Assembly (NCBI GenBank): GCA_019112825.1
Contig: DXIP01000023.1
Coordinates: 1 to 64,000, forward strand
Length of the DNA: 64,000 nucleotides
Origin: Alistipes excrementigallinarum
GTDB taxonomy: Bacteria > Bacteroidota > Bacteroidia > Bacteroidales > Rikenellaceae
Direction of reading: 5' to 3'
Shown here: piece after piece, positions 33,106 to 42,071 of the stretch
How positions within the stretch are numbered: position 1 is the stretch's first letter
Layout of the letters: each line of letters starts with the position of its first letter
Position numbers and translations under genes: made by a program
The notes under the pieces: generated by a model
What the model saw: only the letters and a program-made list of their open reading frames with translations
Databases searched by the model: none
What the model was told of the DNA's origin: nothing

Positions 33106-33210
33106 CGGTTCGGGTCCGGTCGGGTTGTAGCTGGTCGGGTTCAGGTCCGGGTCGATTCAGGTTCGGGTCCGTTTCGGGCCCGGTCGGGTTCAGGACCCGG
33201 ACTGGAGCGC
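33106..33210. repeat. Degenerate CCCGAACC-type repeat in spacer
   Basis: Variants of GGTCGGGTTCAGG and GGTTCGGGTCCG follow one another with an irregular 6-15 bp period. The remainder of the 33060-33384 spacer shows no gene and no TAnnTTTG box before the thioredoxin gene. Confidence 0.65.
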
Positions 33211-33384
33211 GACCGGCGAAGGGTCGGCAGAGTTGGCGGCAAGGGGGCGCATGCGGAGCCTTTCGGTGGGCGGTCGCGCTGCTCCTCGCACGCTCTTTGC
33301 ATACCCTCTGCCTGTGGGGTGCCGCCCGTTCGGCCGCCGCACAATAAAACGAAACACCGTTATAATTCGCACACAACCCGAATT

Positions 33385-33849
33385 ATGAAATTAGGAACAT
33401 TAATACGAATCACGATGGTTGCCGGCTCGCTTCTGGCCGCTGCGGCAACGCAGGCCGGCAATCCCCAAAACGAACGGAAAACTATGGCAGTAACACATTT
33501 GACGCGGGACGATTTCCGCACGAAAATCTACGATTTCGAACGCAATCCCGGCAGTTGGAAATTCGAGGGCGACAACCCCGCACTGGTTGACTTCTACGCC
33601 TCGTGGTGCGGTCCCTGCAAGATGCTGGCCCCGATTATCGAGGAGCTCGGCGAGGAGTATGCCGGCCGGGTCGACATCTACAAGGTCGACGTCGACGAGC
33701 AGCAGGAGCTGGCGGCGCTCTTCGGCGTGCGCAGCATTCCGACGCTGCTCTTCATCCCCCGCGACGGGAAGCCGCAGCTGGCGCAGGGCGCCATGCTGCG
33801 TGCCGAGCTGCGCCGGCTCATCGACCAGCTGCTGCTTGGCGGCAAGTAG
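33385..33849 (+). CDS. Exported thioredoxin
   Basis: 154 residues. An N-terminal signal peptide (MKLGTLIRITMVAGSLLAAAATQAG) precedes a full thioredoxin domain with VDFYASWCGPCKMLAPIIEEL (active site Cys-Gly-Pro-Cys) and the cis-proline segment RSIPTLLFIPRDGKPQ. A periplasmic thiol-disulfide role is likely. An internal ATG at 33484 (MAVTHLTRDDF) would give a 121-residue cytoplasmic thioredoxin, so a dual start is possible, but the upstream ATG has the typical A-rich context. It is monocistronic with a strong terminator behind it. Confidence 0.9.
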   Translation: MKLGTLIRITMVAGSLLAAAATQAGNPQNERKTMAVTHLTRDDFRTKIYDFERNPGSWKFEGDNPALVDFYASWCGPCKMLAPIIEELGEEYAGRVDIYKVDVDEQQELAALFGVRSIPTLLFIPRDGKPQLAQGAMLRAELRRLIDQLLLGGK

Positions 33850-33895
33850 ACCGGCAGCCGCCGTTTGGACGGGCAGCGCATGAACGCCGCGCATG

Positions 33896-33932
33896 AAAAA
33901 AGGGATGCACCCCGCAGGGTGCATCCCTTTTT
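33896..33932. terminator. Bidirectional terminator after thioredoxin
   Basis: AAAAAGGGATGCACCC pairs with GGGTGCATCCCTTTTT with a 4-nt loop (CGCA). A and T runs on both sides let it serve the convergent yjbQ gene too. Confidence 0.95.
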
Positions 33933-33958
33933 CGTGTGTGGAGCCGGAGCCGGGCCGG

Positions 33959-34369
33959 TCAGCCGATGAGCGTTGCGACGATGTGGCGGCCGCAGGCCCC
34001 GTTGCGGAATTCGCAGAGGTAGACGCCCTGCCACGTCCCGAGGTTGAGCCGGTGGCGCGTGACGGGAATCGTGAGCGACACTCCCGCAAGCGTCGACTTG
34101 GCGTGGGCCGGCATGTCGTCGTCCCCCTCGAGCGTATGGGTGTAGTAGGGCTCGCGCTCGCGCACCAGATGGTCAAACACGGCGTCGAGGTCGCTCTGCA
34201 CGTCGGGGTCGGCATTCTCGTTGAGCGTCAGGGCCGCCGAGGTGTGCTGCAGAAAGAGGTGCAGCAGCCCCGTCTCGGGCAGCTCTCCGAGCTGTGCGGC
34301 AATCTCGTCGGTGACGAGGTGCATGCCCCGCCGCCGCGGCCGCAGCGTGAATTCAACCTGGCGTATCAT
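33959..34369 (-). CDS. YjbQ family protein (UPF0047)
   Basis: 136 residues, cytoplasmic. Hallmarks: LLHLFLQHTSAALTLNENADPDVQSDLDAVFDHL (a conserved His and the N-E-N/D motif) and the C-terminal GTWQGVYLCEFRNGACGRHIVATLIG. The family binds metal and has weak thiamine-phosphate synthase activity in tests; the true role is unsettled. It lies 32 bp downstream of the hydrolase-like lipoprotein gene on the same strand and may be co-transcribed. Confidence 0.92.
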   Translation of the reverse strand: MIRQVEFTLRPRRRGMHLVTDEIAAQLGELPETGLLHLFLQHTSAALTLNENADPDVQSDLDAVFDHLVREREPYYTHTLEGDDDMPAHAKSTLAGVSLTIPVTRHRLNLGTWQGVYLCEFRNGACGRHIVATLIG

Positions 34370-34401
34370 CGCTCCGAGGGGTGTTGAGGCGTTCGGATGC
34401 G

Positions 34402-35829
34402 TCAGAGCTTCGAGAGGTCCACCTCGATGGCGGCCGGATAGATGCGGCGCGGGTCGAAGAACTCGGCGCAGCTGTTCACCATGTTCTCCAGACGGATTTC
34501 GGGAACGCCCGAGTAGACCTTCTTGCCGTTGACCGTCAGCGTCACGCTCTTCGAGAGGTCGACCAGCTCGTTGCAGAGGTAGAGCACCACCTTACCCTTC
34601 GTGGCCGGGGTCTTGCTCTTGTCGAAGCGCATCTCGATGCCCCACTTGGGGTCAATCTCGGTGGTCGTGTAGCGCACCTCGTCGACCTGCAGCGTGATGT
34701 TGTTGCCCGTGATGTTCATCTCGTAGCAGGTGCGCGTCGAGAAGTCGCTGTTCGAACGCTCCAGCACGCGGAGGTTGTAGAAGCCCGTGCGGTACTGTCC
34801 GTCCATCTCGAAGTCCTCCCAGCAGAAGTAGTGCGGGTAGGAGTTGCGCTCATACTCCTTGAGCCAGGGCGTGGTGAGCGTGTAGTCGATGGCGTGGCTT
34901 GCATTGGGAATCAGCTCGATGTTGTGGGTGTAGTATCCCGGGTGAGCAGCCTCCAGCTCATCGAAGGCCTCCTTGGTGTAGCCCGTCAGCGTGTTGCGGT
35001 AGAATCCGGTGTCGTTGGCGCCCGTGCGCAGCGAGAAGGCCGTGTTGGCGCAGTTCTCGGCCGGGGCGTTCTTCAGCGGCTCGCCGCCTGCCATCGGTCC
35101 CGCGCCGGCCAGGTAGTCGGCGTAGAACGACGCGAGGCGCTGGCTGCCGTAGCCGCCCTCGGAGATGCCGAAGAAGTAGATGCGGTCGGGGTTGATGATA
35201 TCGGAGACGAAGGCCAGACGCAGCAGCTTCTCCCAGGCATACTGCTTGGCCTTCTGCCACCAGCGGTAGTAGTCACCCACGTTGGGAATCTGCGGGATGA
35301 AGTAGACTGCGGGGGCATCCTGGAACGACTGGCAGAGCGACCAGCCCGTCTCCCACTCGGTATTCTTGTCGCCCGAGCCGTGGAGGTAGAGGAAGAGGGG
35401 ATATCCGGCGGCCGGCTTGTTGCTCTTCGAGCCCCAGTAGTAGTTCATCGTGGCGCTGGCTTCGAGCGAGGCGGGCAGCTGCCAGCTTCCCGAGCGCTTG
35501 GTGCCCAGCGAGGTAAGGTCGATGAGCTTCTCCTCGTCGAAGTTGTTGTTGGCGCTCTTCCAGGCCTCCCATACCAGGTCGGTGTTGCCGCTCACTTTGG
35601 CGGCGTCGATGGCAATCTGAGAGGTATAGTCGCCCTCGTCGCCGGCGAGGCAGGCCGAAAAGTAGCTCTCGATTTCCTGACGGGTCTGCTCCGAAATCAG
35701 ACCGTCGTCGGTTCCGGTGCCGATGCTGGGGGGCGTGTCGCTGCCCGTGTCGTCCGAGGAGCAGCCTGCGCCGAGTACGGCAAGCGCTGCGAGGAGGGAA
35801 AACATGCCGAAAAATCGTGTGTGTTTCAT
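34402..35829 (-). CDS. Lipoprotein with alpha/beta-hydrolase domain
   Basis: 475 residues. The signal peptide ends in LGAGC (Cys23), followed by SSDDTGSDT, an acidic stretch fitting surface exposure. The central domain is an alpha/beta hydrolase: an oxyanion-type LFLYLHGSGD, nucleophile motif FFGISEGGYGSQ, and a histidine in IPNASHAIDYT. The C-terminal 120 residues are beta-rich (TRTCYEMNITGNNITLQVDEVRYTTTEID) and may bind a carbohydrate or contact the serine domain. It resembles esterase/peptidase-like proteins of Bacteroidetes glycan loci, but the substrate cannot be named. Its promoter is at 35914-35886 on the minus strand. Confidence 0.78.
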   Translation of the reverse strand: MKHTRFFGMFSLLAALAVLGAGCSSDDTGSDTPPSIGTGTDDGLISEQTRQEIESYFSACLAGDEGDYTSQIAIDAAKVSGNTDLVWEAWKSANNNFDEEKLIDLTSLGTKRSGSWQLPASLEASATMNYYWGSKSNKPAAGYPLFLYLHGSGDKNTEWETGWSLCQSFQDAPAVYFIPQIPNVGDYYRWWQKAKQYAWEKLLRLAFVSDIINPDRIYFFGISEGGYGSQRLASFYADYLAGAGPMAGGEPLKNAPAENCANTAFSLRTGANDTGFYRNTLTGYTKEAFDELEAAHPGYYTHNIELIPNASHAIDYTLTTPWLKEYERNSYPHYFCWEDFEMDGQYRTGFYNLRVLERSNSDFSTRTCYEMNITGNNITLQVDEVRYTTTEIDPKWGIEMRFDKSKTPATKGKVVLYLCNELVDLSKSVTLTVNGKKVYSGVPEIRLENMVNSCAEFFDPRRIYPAAIEVDLSKL

Positions 35830-35885
35830 GACAGAAGGTATTGTTAAAAGTGGTTTGGGACAATCCGGTGTTGAAAAAACGACAC

Positions 35886-35914
35886 CAAAGGTACGATTTT
35901 TTGCGATTTTGCAA
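35886..35914 (-). promoter_or_regulatory. Promoter of the hydrolase lipoprotein gene
   Basis: On the minus strand, TTG (35914-35912), an 18-bp gap and TACCTTTG (35893-35886), about 57 bp before the ATG. Confidence 0.75.
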
Positions 35915-35955
35915 TAAAACGGCTTCCGATTATAGGTTATTCCCGAGAATCTTTC

Positions 35956-35963
35956 TATCTTTG
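35956..35963 (+). promoter_or_regulatory. -7 box of tRNA-Ser
   Basis: TATCTTTG, 33 bp before the mature tRNA 5' end. Confidence 0.65.
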
Positions 35964-35995
35964 TCGGCGCTATCGCAGGATGGCATACGACCTTT

Positions 35996-36083
35996 GGAGA
36001 GATGCAGGAGTGGTTGAACTGGCCCGCCTGGAAAGCGAGTAAACCCCTAAAGGGTTTCAGGGGTTCGAATCCCCTTCTCTCCG
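35996..36083 (+). tRNA. tRNA-Ser (GGA)
   Basis: A class II tRNA of 88 nt. The acceptor GGAGAGA pairs with TCTCTCC, the anticodon loop CTGGAAA gives GGA, and a long variable arm follows (AAACCCCTAAAGGGTTT). The T arm is GGGGTTCGAATCCCC. Discriminator G; CCA is not encoded. The anticodon stem CCCGC/GCGAG has one C-A mismatch at its second pair. Confidence 0.95.
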
Positions 36084-36090
36084 CAAAACG

Positions 36091-36125
36091 ATGAGGATGT
36101 TACGACGGGTAACATCCTCATTTTG
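36091..36125 (+). terminator. Terminator of tRNA-Ser
   Basis: A perfect 13-bp stem ATGAGGATGTTAC / GTAACATCCTCAT with 5-nt loop, followed by TTTGTTTTG. Confidence 0.93.
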
Positions 36126-36253
36126 TTTTGTCTGTGCATCTGATGGTTTGGCGTCCCGTCAGCGCACTTTTCCCGCCGGATACGGCCGCGTAGCAGGGGC
36201 CGCCGGTTCTGCCTTCCCTTTTCCTTGAGGGAATGGCGCCGGCCCGACGTGCG

Positions 36254-36838
36254 CTACTCCTCGAACTCGTCGAGCAGTTCGTCGCAGGCCTTGGTGTGGC
36301 GGCGGTACTGCAGCCAGGTGATGATGATGGCAGCGAGCGTGTAGGCAATGCCGATTGCGATAATCAGGTTGCGGTTTGCCGACTCTCCGACGCGCGCGAG
36401 AAGCTCGATGAAGATATAGGTAATCATCGCGATGCACGGAAGGAGGCTGATGGCCAGGGCCCGGCGGTAGAAGCGGCGATAGGAGGTGATGGTGCGGGTG
36501 ACCGTCCGCGTATCGCCGTCGAGCAGATGCTCCATGCCCAGCTTTCGGTTAATCCAGAGTGTGGCTGCGAAATCTATCATCGTCCACAGCGATACCAGCA
36601 CGCCGAAGAGCGGCGGCCAGTGGGTGGCGATGCAGATGACCCAGATGGTGGGCAGGGTCAGCACATCGAGCATCAGACGATTGCGAATCTCCCGGCTCAG
36701 GGCCTGCGCCGGACGGCGGCGCGCCGCCTGGAAAAAACGTTCGTTCAGCTGCTCCTGCTGCTGCATCTGTGCCTTGAGGGCGTTATAGTCGGCTTTCAGA
36801 GCTTCGAGCTCTTGTCCCATGTTGCGTTCCATAGTCAT
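36254..36838 (-). CDS. Membrane protein paired with an ECF sigma factor
   Basis: 194 residues, no known family. Residues of about 8-60 are charged and probably coiled (LEALKADYNALKAQMQQQEQLNERFF). They are followed by four hydrophobic segments: two at about 62-93 (LMLDVLTLPTIWVICIATHWPPLFGVLVSLW) and two near 128-175, with a charged loop between. The end is acidic (CDELLDEFEE). It starts 12 bp after the sigma factor stop codon. By position it is the expected anti-sigma factor or sensor, and the soluble N-terminus could bind the sigma factor, but no zinc-finger or FecR-type anti-sigma domain is visible. Confidence 0.75.
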   Translation of the reverse strand: MTMERNMGQELEALKADYNALKAQMQQQEQLNERFFQAARRRPAQALSREIRNRLMLDVLTLPTIWVICIATHWPPLFGVLVSLWTMIDFAATLWINRKLGMEHLLDGDTRTVTRTITSYRRFYRRALAISLLPCIAMITYIFIELLARVGESANRNLIIAIGIAYTLAAIIITWLQYRRHTKACDELLDEFEE

Positions 36839-36850
36839 GTTGTTTAGTTG

Positions 36851-37333
36851 TCAGTCATTTTTTTTGAGTCGCTCCTTGATGCGTACCAGCTTGAAGGAGA
36901 CATTCTTGACCGAGATGCCTAGGATTGCGCCTATCTCCTCGTAGCTCAGGCCTTCGAGCCACAGCAGGATGACGCTTCGGTCGACAAGTCCCAACTTGTT
37001 GATGCGCTCATAGAGCTGTTTCATCTGCATGCGTTTTTCGAGGTCGCCGTCGGAGGTGGCAGCCTCCCGCGCCGTCGTACCTCTTGTCCGCTCGCGCTTG
37101 CGCTTGTTGCTGAAGTTGATGCAGTAGTTCAGCGCCACGCGGTAAATCCATGTCCTTATATCGCTGCGACCCTCGAAACCGTCGTATCCCTGCCACAGCC
37201 GCAGAAGTATCTCCTGATGCAGGTCGTCCACATCTTCGGCATCACGGGAGAACATGTAGCAGACCGCATAGATGGTCTTTTCATGCTCCTTGACCAGTTG
37301 TGAGAATCGTTGTTCTTTTGTCTCCATCTTCAT
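36851..37333 (-). CDS. ECF-type RNA polymerase sigma factor
   Basis: 160 residues. Region 2 shows YAVCYMFSRDAEDVDDLHQEILLRLWQGYDGFEGRSDIRTWIYRVALNYCINF (core binding and -10 recognition). Region 4 shows LVDRSVILLWLEGLSYEEIGAILGISVKNVSFKLVRIKERL with the helix-turn-helix. The length and lack of region 3 are typical of ECF factors. An ATG two codons in (37327) is also possible. It forms a two-gene unit with the downstream membrane protein. The 37334-37623 region upstream has no TAnnTTTG box facing this gene, consistent with an alternative promoter, perhaps self-recognised. Confidence 0.94.
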   Translation of the reverse strand: MKMETKEQRFSQLVKEHEKTIYAVCYMFSRDAEDVDDLHQEILLRLWQGYDGFEGRSDIRTWIYRVALNYCINFSNKRKRERTRGTTAREAATSDGDLEKRMQMKQLYERINKLGLVDRSVILLWLEGLSYEEIGAILGISVKNVSFKLVRIKERLKKND

Positions 37334-37719
37334 TTCGTTTACCTGTTAGACAAGCAACCGCCCGAAAAACTATACGGCAGGTGCGATTTTTTTGAAAAAA
37401 AGATTTGTTGCCGTCCGAAAATCGGGCTCGGTGCCGCATTCGGGGGTGAAAGTTAGCGGATAACTCCGGTGAATCAAATCGGGGGCCGACTTTTCATAAT
37501 TCATAATAGGGACCGAGCGGGCTGCGGCGGCAAAAACCGCGGCGCCAACCGCTCCTTGTCGGACGGCCGCCAGCCGCGGGCCGTAAACTCGTTTCGCAAC
37601 AGGCCGCTCGCCTCCATCTACGGAAACGCCCCGGAGGGGTTCACTCCTCCGGGGCGTTTGTATGTCGTGCCGACCGGTATCGTCTCCGGCGGGACGTCTG
37701 AAGGCATGTGCCGCCACGG
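37334..37719. other. Spacer between the sigma factor and efflux operons
   Basis: 386 bp. An AT-rich patch (about 37370-37410) lies upstream of the sigma factor gene. The rest is GC-rich without a gene. The one clear element is the hairpin at 37624-37659. Confidence 0.5.
37624..37659 (-). terminator. Terminator of the efflux operon
   Basis: AAACGCCCCGGAGG pairs with CCTCCGGGGCGTTT (37624-37637 and 37646-37659), 8-nt loop; on the minus strand it is followed by CCG, so the T run is only the GTTT at the stem base. It lies about 60 bp after the tolC-like stop codon. Confidence 0.7.
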
Positions 37720-39018
37720 TCAGCGTCCCGTGACACGCAGATAGCGGGCGACGGCCGTGCGGTAGGAGGCGCGGGCCTCGGTCAGCTTGTCGCGGCTCTG
37801 GGTGTAGAGCGTCTCGGCGTCGAGCAGCTCGGTGAGCGACGAGGTGCCCGCACGGTAGAACTCGCGGTTCTGCCGCAGGTTCTCGGTGGCCGAGGCGATG
37901 GAGCGCTCGGCCAGCGCAATCTGGGCGTAGGCCTCCTGCAGGTCGCTCCACGTCTTCTCGATTTCGACGGCGAGCAGCTCGCGTGCCTCCATGCGGTCGT
38001 TCTCGGCCTGCTGCTCGCGCAGCCGGGCCCGCTTCAGGGCGTGGGCACCGCCCCACCACTCCGAAATCGGCACCGAAACCTGGGCGAAGACCACGCCGTC
38101 GTCGACGTTCTGGTCCATAACGTTATAATAGAGGTACCCGGCCCCCACGCCTACGGTCGGCAGTCGCTTGCCGCGCTCCATGCGCTTCTCGTAGCGCCGC
38201 GCCTCGACATTCTTCTCGGCCAGCTGGTACTCGGCCCGCCGGTCAAGCGCCTCCTCCACGTCGACGTACCACGCCGCCGGGGCCTCCGGCTCCGTGTCGG
38301 TGCAGGCGATGTCGAACTGCCGCCAGTCGGCACCCACGTACTGCGCCAGCAGCATCTTCGAGACCTTCAGCCCGTTTTCGACCTTCAGCCGGTTCGAGGC
38401 GACCTCCTGCTGCCGCAATTCGACGCGCAGCAGGTCGTTCGAGGTGACGAGCCCCGCCTCGACCGAGAGTTCGACCTGGCGGTGAATCTCGTCGAGCTGC
38501 CGCTCGACGGCATCGAGCGTCGAGAGGTTCTCGCGCAGCGAGACAATCTGCCAGAAGTAGGTGTCGGTGCGTTCGCGCACTTCCGCCTCGCTCATCTGCA
38601 GCTGCAGGGCGCCCACCTCCTCGCCCAGACGGGCCAGGCGGTTGCCGTTGACAATCTTCAGACCGGCGAAGAGGGGCTGTACGGCCGAGATGCCCCCCAC
38701 GATGCCGCGCTTGACCAGCGACAGGGGCATCGGGATGCTTCCCATCTGGGGGATGGTCACGTCGAGGCTGGCCTGGATGAGCCCGTGCTGGGCCTGGAAG
38801 ACTCCACCCGAAGCCGAAATCTGCGGGAAGTAGTTGGTGAAGGCCTCGCGCCGGCTCTGTGTGGCGGCCTCGAGGTCGAGCCGCGCGTTGGCCAGCGTGC
38901 GGTTATGTTCCACGGCGGCGGCCCGGCACTCCTCGAGCGTGAGGGTCTGGGCTCCGGCCGCAAGGCTTCCGCCGAAGAGCAGCAGAAGCAGTGTTGCAAG
39001 TGTGCGTCTCATCGTCAT
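37720..39018 (-). CDS. TolC family outer-membrane efflux protein
   Basis: 432 residues. Signal peptide MTMRRTLATLLLLLFGGSLAAGAQ, then the repeated TolC architecture: two halves, each with long coiled helices (VRERTDTYFWQIVSLRENLSTLDAVERQL; EIEKTWSDLQEAYAQIALAERSIASATENL) and short barrel segments (TVGVGAGYLYYNVM). It has no lipobox, unlike OprM types. It forms the outer-membrane exit duct of the RND pump encoded upstream. Its ATG overlaps the pump stop codon by 4 bp, making it third in the adaptor-pump-channel operon. Confidence 0.93.
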   Translation of the reverse strand: MTMRRTLATLLLLLFGGSLAAGAQTLTLEECRAAAVEHNRTLANARLDLEAATQSRREAFTNYFPQISASGGVFQAQHGLIQASLDVTIPQMGSIPMPLSLVKRGIVGGISAVQPLFAGLKIVNGNRLARLGEEVGALQLQMSEAEVRERTDTYFWQIVSLRENLSTLDAVERQLDEIHRQVELSVEAGLVTSNDLLRVELRQQEVASNRLKVENGLKVSKMLLAQYVGADWRQFDIACTDTEPEAPAAWYVDVEEALDRRAEYQLAEKNVEARRYEKRMERGKRLPTVGVGAGYLYYNVMDQNVDDGVVFAQVSVPISEWWGGAHALKRARLREQQAENDRMEARELLAVEIEKTWSDLQEAYAQIALAERSIASATENLRQNREFYRAGTSSLTELLDAETLYTQSRDKLTEARASYRTAVARYLRVTGR

Positions 39019-42000
39019 TTGTAGATTTTGGAGTAGAGAACCGGCAGAATCGTCACCACCAGTATGAGCGAGCCGATGCCTCCGGCGAAAATCGTCACCC
39101 CGACGGGTGCCCAGAAGGTGCTGCCGCCCAGCATCATCGGCACCACGCCCACGGCCGTGGTGGCGGTGGTGAGGAAAATCGGCACCATGCGGCGCTTGCC
39201 GGCGTCGTAGGCGGCAAGACGTCCCGTCCAGTGGCAGCAGAGGCGCTTCTCCTCGGCGTGCTGGTACATCAGAATCACGTTGCGGACAATCATGCCCAGC
39301 AGGGTGATGAAGCCCAGCACCGAGGTCAGGCCGATGGTGAAGTTCGAGAGCCAGAGTCCGACCATCGCACCGAACAGGCAGAGACTCATCGAGAGCATGA
39401 CCACCAGCGTGATGCCGAACTTGCGGAAGTTGATGAGGATGAAGAAGAAGATAATCACCAGCGAGATGGCCAGTCCCGAGAAGATGTCGGGCAGCGTCTC
39501 CGCGTCGAACTCGTATTCGCCGCCCGTCTCGGTCGTAACCCCCTGCGGCAGGGTGATTTCCTGCTGCAGTGTGCGGTCAATCTCGGCGCGCATCTGCAGC
39601 GCATTGGCTCCGCGCCGCACGTCGGCCACCACCGACATGCAGCGCATGCCGTTACGGTGTACGATGCGGCTCTGGCTCCATGCGGGCTCGACCTGGGCAA
39701 TCTGGCGCAGCGGCACGCTCAGCGAGGGGACGGCCGAGTTGATGTATGTGTTCTCCACGTCGGAGAGCGAGCGTTCGCCCTGTCGTTCGTCGTTCTTGAG
39801 CACGACGGGCAGTTGGTAGTCGCCCTCCCAGACCGAGCCGACGGTCACGTCGCCCGAGGCGAGCGCCAGGTTGAGCGCCGCCGTGGTGCGCGTGATGCCG
39901 AGCTGCGACGCTGTGACGGGGTCGAGCCGCACGTCGACCACAGCGCGGGGCTCCTCGTAGTCGGAGTGGACCCAAACCAGCTCGGGCATCTCCCGCATGC
40001 GGGCCATCAGCCGGTCGGCGGCCGTGCGCAGCGAGTCGAGGTCGTCGCCGTAGAAGCGGAACTCGAGCGAGGGGACGTTCTGGTAGTCCAGCTGCTTGAA
40101 CTTGACGTAGGCGTCGGGGAAGCGGTCGGCCCAGGTGTCGGCATACTGGTCGAGCAGCGCCTCGGTATCCTCGACGGAGGTGGTGTTGACGATGAACTGG
40201 GCGTAGTTCTTGCCGGCAATCTGCGGCGCGTAGCTCATCTGGAAGCGGGGCGACGAGCAGCCGATGAACGAGGTGACGGAGCGTACGCGCGGGTCGACGC
40301 GGAGCGCCTCGTAGACCGAGTCGGCCACGGCGGCCGTCCGTTCGAGCGGGGTTCCGTCGCGCAGGTAGATTTCCACGGCGAACTGGTCACGGTCGGCATA
40401 GGGGAACATCCTCAGCCGCAGCTTGGTGGCGAGCAGCAGGGCAATCACCACCGAGGCGATGCCGAGCGAGATGGTGAGCCATCCGTGGCGGAAGGTCCCC
40501 ACCAGAATGCGCCGGTAGAAGCGCTGCACGCGGTCGGTGAAGCTGCGGTGCGAGGGGTCTTGCCGGGGCGCACGGGGGATGATGAGCACCTCGAGGAAGG
40601 GAATCACCACCATGGCCAGCAGCAGCGATACCATCAGGTTGATGGTAATCGTCCACGGGAAGTAGGTGATGAAGTCGCCCATGATGCCCTTCATGGTGAA
40701 GAGGATGGGGTAGAAGATGACGCAGATGCAGAGGGTGGCCAGCAGCAGCGAGGGGAAGAACTCGCGGGCGCTCTCGACGGCCGAATACCAGCGCGAATAG
40801 CCCCGTCCGAGGTAGTCGAGGTAGCCGTCGATGACCACAATCGAGTTGTCGACAATCATGCCCAGCACGACAATCAGCGCGGCGAGCGTCACCGTGTTGA
40901 GCGGGATGCCGCAGGCGTACATCAGCCCCACGGAGATGAAGGTCGAGAGGGGGATGGTGATGGCTGCCACGACGGCCGAGCGCCACGGGAAGAGGAACAT
41001 TATCACCACGATGATGATGGCCATGGCGACGAACAGGTCGCGCAGGAACGACGAGACGGAGTCGCCGACGACCTTCGCCTGGTCGGCGATGCGCGCCACG
41101 TGGACGTCCGACGGAAGCACCTCCTCGGTGAACGCGTGGAGCACCTGGTCGACCTCGCGCCCGTACTCCACGATATTGAACCCGTCGCGCATCTCCATCG
41201 AGAGCAGCACGCAGCGGTGGCCGTTGTTGAGGATGTAGCTGTCGGGGTCGTCGTACCCCCGCTCGACGCGCGCCACATCGCGTACGCGGAGCACGTTGCC
41301 CTGGGGGTCGCTCCAGATGACCTGGTTGGCAATCTCTTCCTCGCTGCGCAGCGTCGGGGCGAGGTGGATAGGGGTCTCGGTCGTCGGGTTGCTGACGCTG
41401 CCGCCCATGGGGGTCAGCCCCTGCGAGGCGAGCGCCGCCGTGAGCACCTGCTCGCCGATGCCGTAGGCGGCCAGCCGGTCGTGGTCGACGTAGATGGATA
41501 TCTGCTCCGACTGGAGGCCGTAGGGGCGGAGGTTCGAGACCGACTCGATGCGGCGCAGCCGGTCGCTCAGCTTGTCGAGGTACTCCTTCAGTTCGCGGTA
41601 GCTGCGCGTGTCGGATTCGAGCGTGATGAGCAGCGCCGAGGTGTCGCCGAAGTCGTCGTTGGCCACGAGCGCCACCACGCCCCGCGGCAGTTGTGCCTTG
41701 AGGGTGTTGAGGCCGTGCTTGATTTTCGACCAGACCTCGTCCTTGTCGTGGACGTCATCCTCCAGCTCGACCATGACGTAGCACATGCCGTTCTGCGAGG
41801 TGGAGGTGGTCTTCGCCCGCTTGACCTCCTTGTAGGTCATCAGGAACTGCTCGAGCGGGCGGGCCAGCTGCTCCTCGACCTCTTCGCTGGTGGCGCCCGG
41901 ATAGAGGCCCACCACTACACCCTGGCGGATGGTGTACTCCGGAAACTCCTGTTTCGGAATGTGGACAAGCCCGAAGATGCCGAACAGGAAGAGGCACCCG

Positions 42001-42071
42001 ACGAGCAGGAAGGTGATGCGGAAGTTGCGCATCGCCCATGCCACGAAGTTGTTTGAACCTTTCATTCCCAT
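39015..42071 (-). CDS. RND efflux pump, inner-membrane transporter
   Basis: 1018 residues, the full AcrB/CusA-like length. TM1 lies at the N-terminus (FRITFLLVGCLFLFGIFGLV), followed by the porter domain, a TM2-6 block, a second porter domain and a C-terminal TM block ending VVTILPVLYSKIYK. The proton-relay helix reads LIVVLGMIVDNSIVVIDGYLD: one Asp with Asn beside it, instead of the Asp-Asp pair of AcrB. That is seen in divergent hydrophobe/amphiphile exporters. SSFLRDLFVAMAIIIVVIMFLFPWRSA is the TM2-3 signature. It overlaps the adaptor gene by 10 bp and the channel gene by 4 bp. The substrate range is unknown. Confidence 0.95.
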   Translation of the reverse strand: MGMKGSNNFVAWAMRNFRITFLLVGCLFLFGIFGLVHIPKQEFPEYTIRQGVVVGLYPGATSEEVEEQLARPLEQFLMTYKEVKRAKTTSTSQNGMCYVMVELEDDVHDKDEVWSKIKHGLNTLKAQLPRGVVALVANDDFGDTSALLITLESDTRSYRELKEYLDKLSDRLRRIESVSNLRPYGLQSEQISIYVDHDRLAAYGIGEQVLTAALASQGLTPMGGSVSNPTTETPIHLAPTLRSEEEIANQVIWSDPQGNVLRVRDVARVERGYDDPDSYILNNGHRCVLLSMEMRDGFNIVEYGREVDQVLHAFTEEVLPSDVHVARIADQAKVVGDSVSSFLRDLFVAMAIIIVVIMFLFPWRSAVVAAITIPLSTFISVGLMYACGIPLNTVTLAALIVVLGMIVDNSIVVIDGYLDYLGRGYSRWYSAVESAREFFPSLLLATLCICVIFYPILFTMKGIMGDFITYFPWTITINLMVSLLLAMVVIPFLEVLIIPRAPRQDPSHRSFTDRVQRFYRRILVGTFRHGWLTISLGIASVVIALLLATKLRLRMFPYADRDQFAVEIYLRDGTPLERTAAVADSVYEALRVDPRVRSVTSFIGCSSPRFQMSYAPQIAGKNYAQFIVNTTSVEDTEALLDQYADTWADRFPDAYVKFKQLDYQNVPSLEFRFYGDDLDSLRTAADRLMARMREMPELVWVHSDYEEPRAVVDVRLDPVTASQLGITRTTAALNLALASGDVTVGSVWEGDYQLPVVLKNDERQGERSLSDVENTYINSAVPSLSVPLRQIAQVEPAWSQSRIVHRNGMRCMSVVADVRRGANALQMRAEIDRTLQQEITLPQGVTTETGGEYEFDAETLPDIFSGLAISLVIIFFFILINFRKFGITLVVMLSMSLCLFGAMVGLWLSNFTIGLTSVLGFITLLGMIVRNVILMYQHAEEKRLCCHWTGRLAAYDAGKRRMVPIFLTTATTAVGVVPMMLGGSTFWAPVGVTIFAGGIGSLILVVTILPVLYSKIYK

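Noticed and set aside
38991..42056. 1021-codon plus-strand frame opposite the RND pump
   Set aside because: Same effect: composition is His/Asp/Arg-rich and repetitive, and the minus strand encodes a complete RND transporter overlapping its operon partners.
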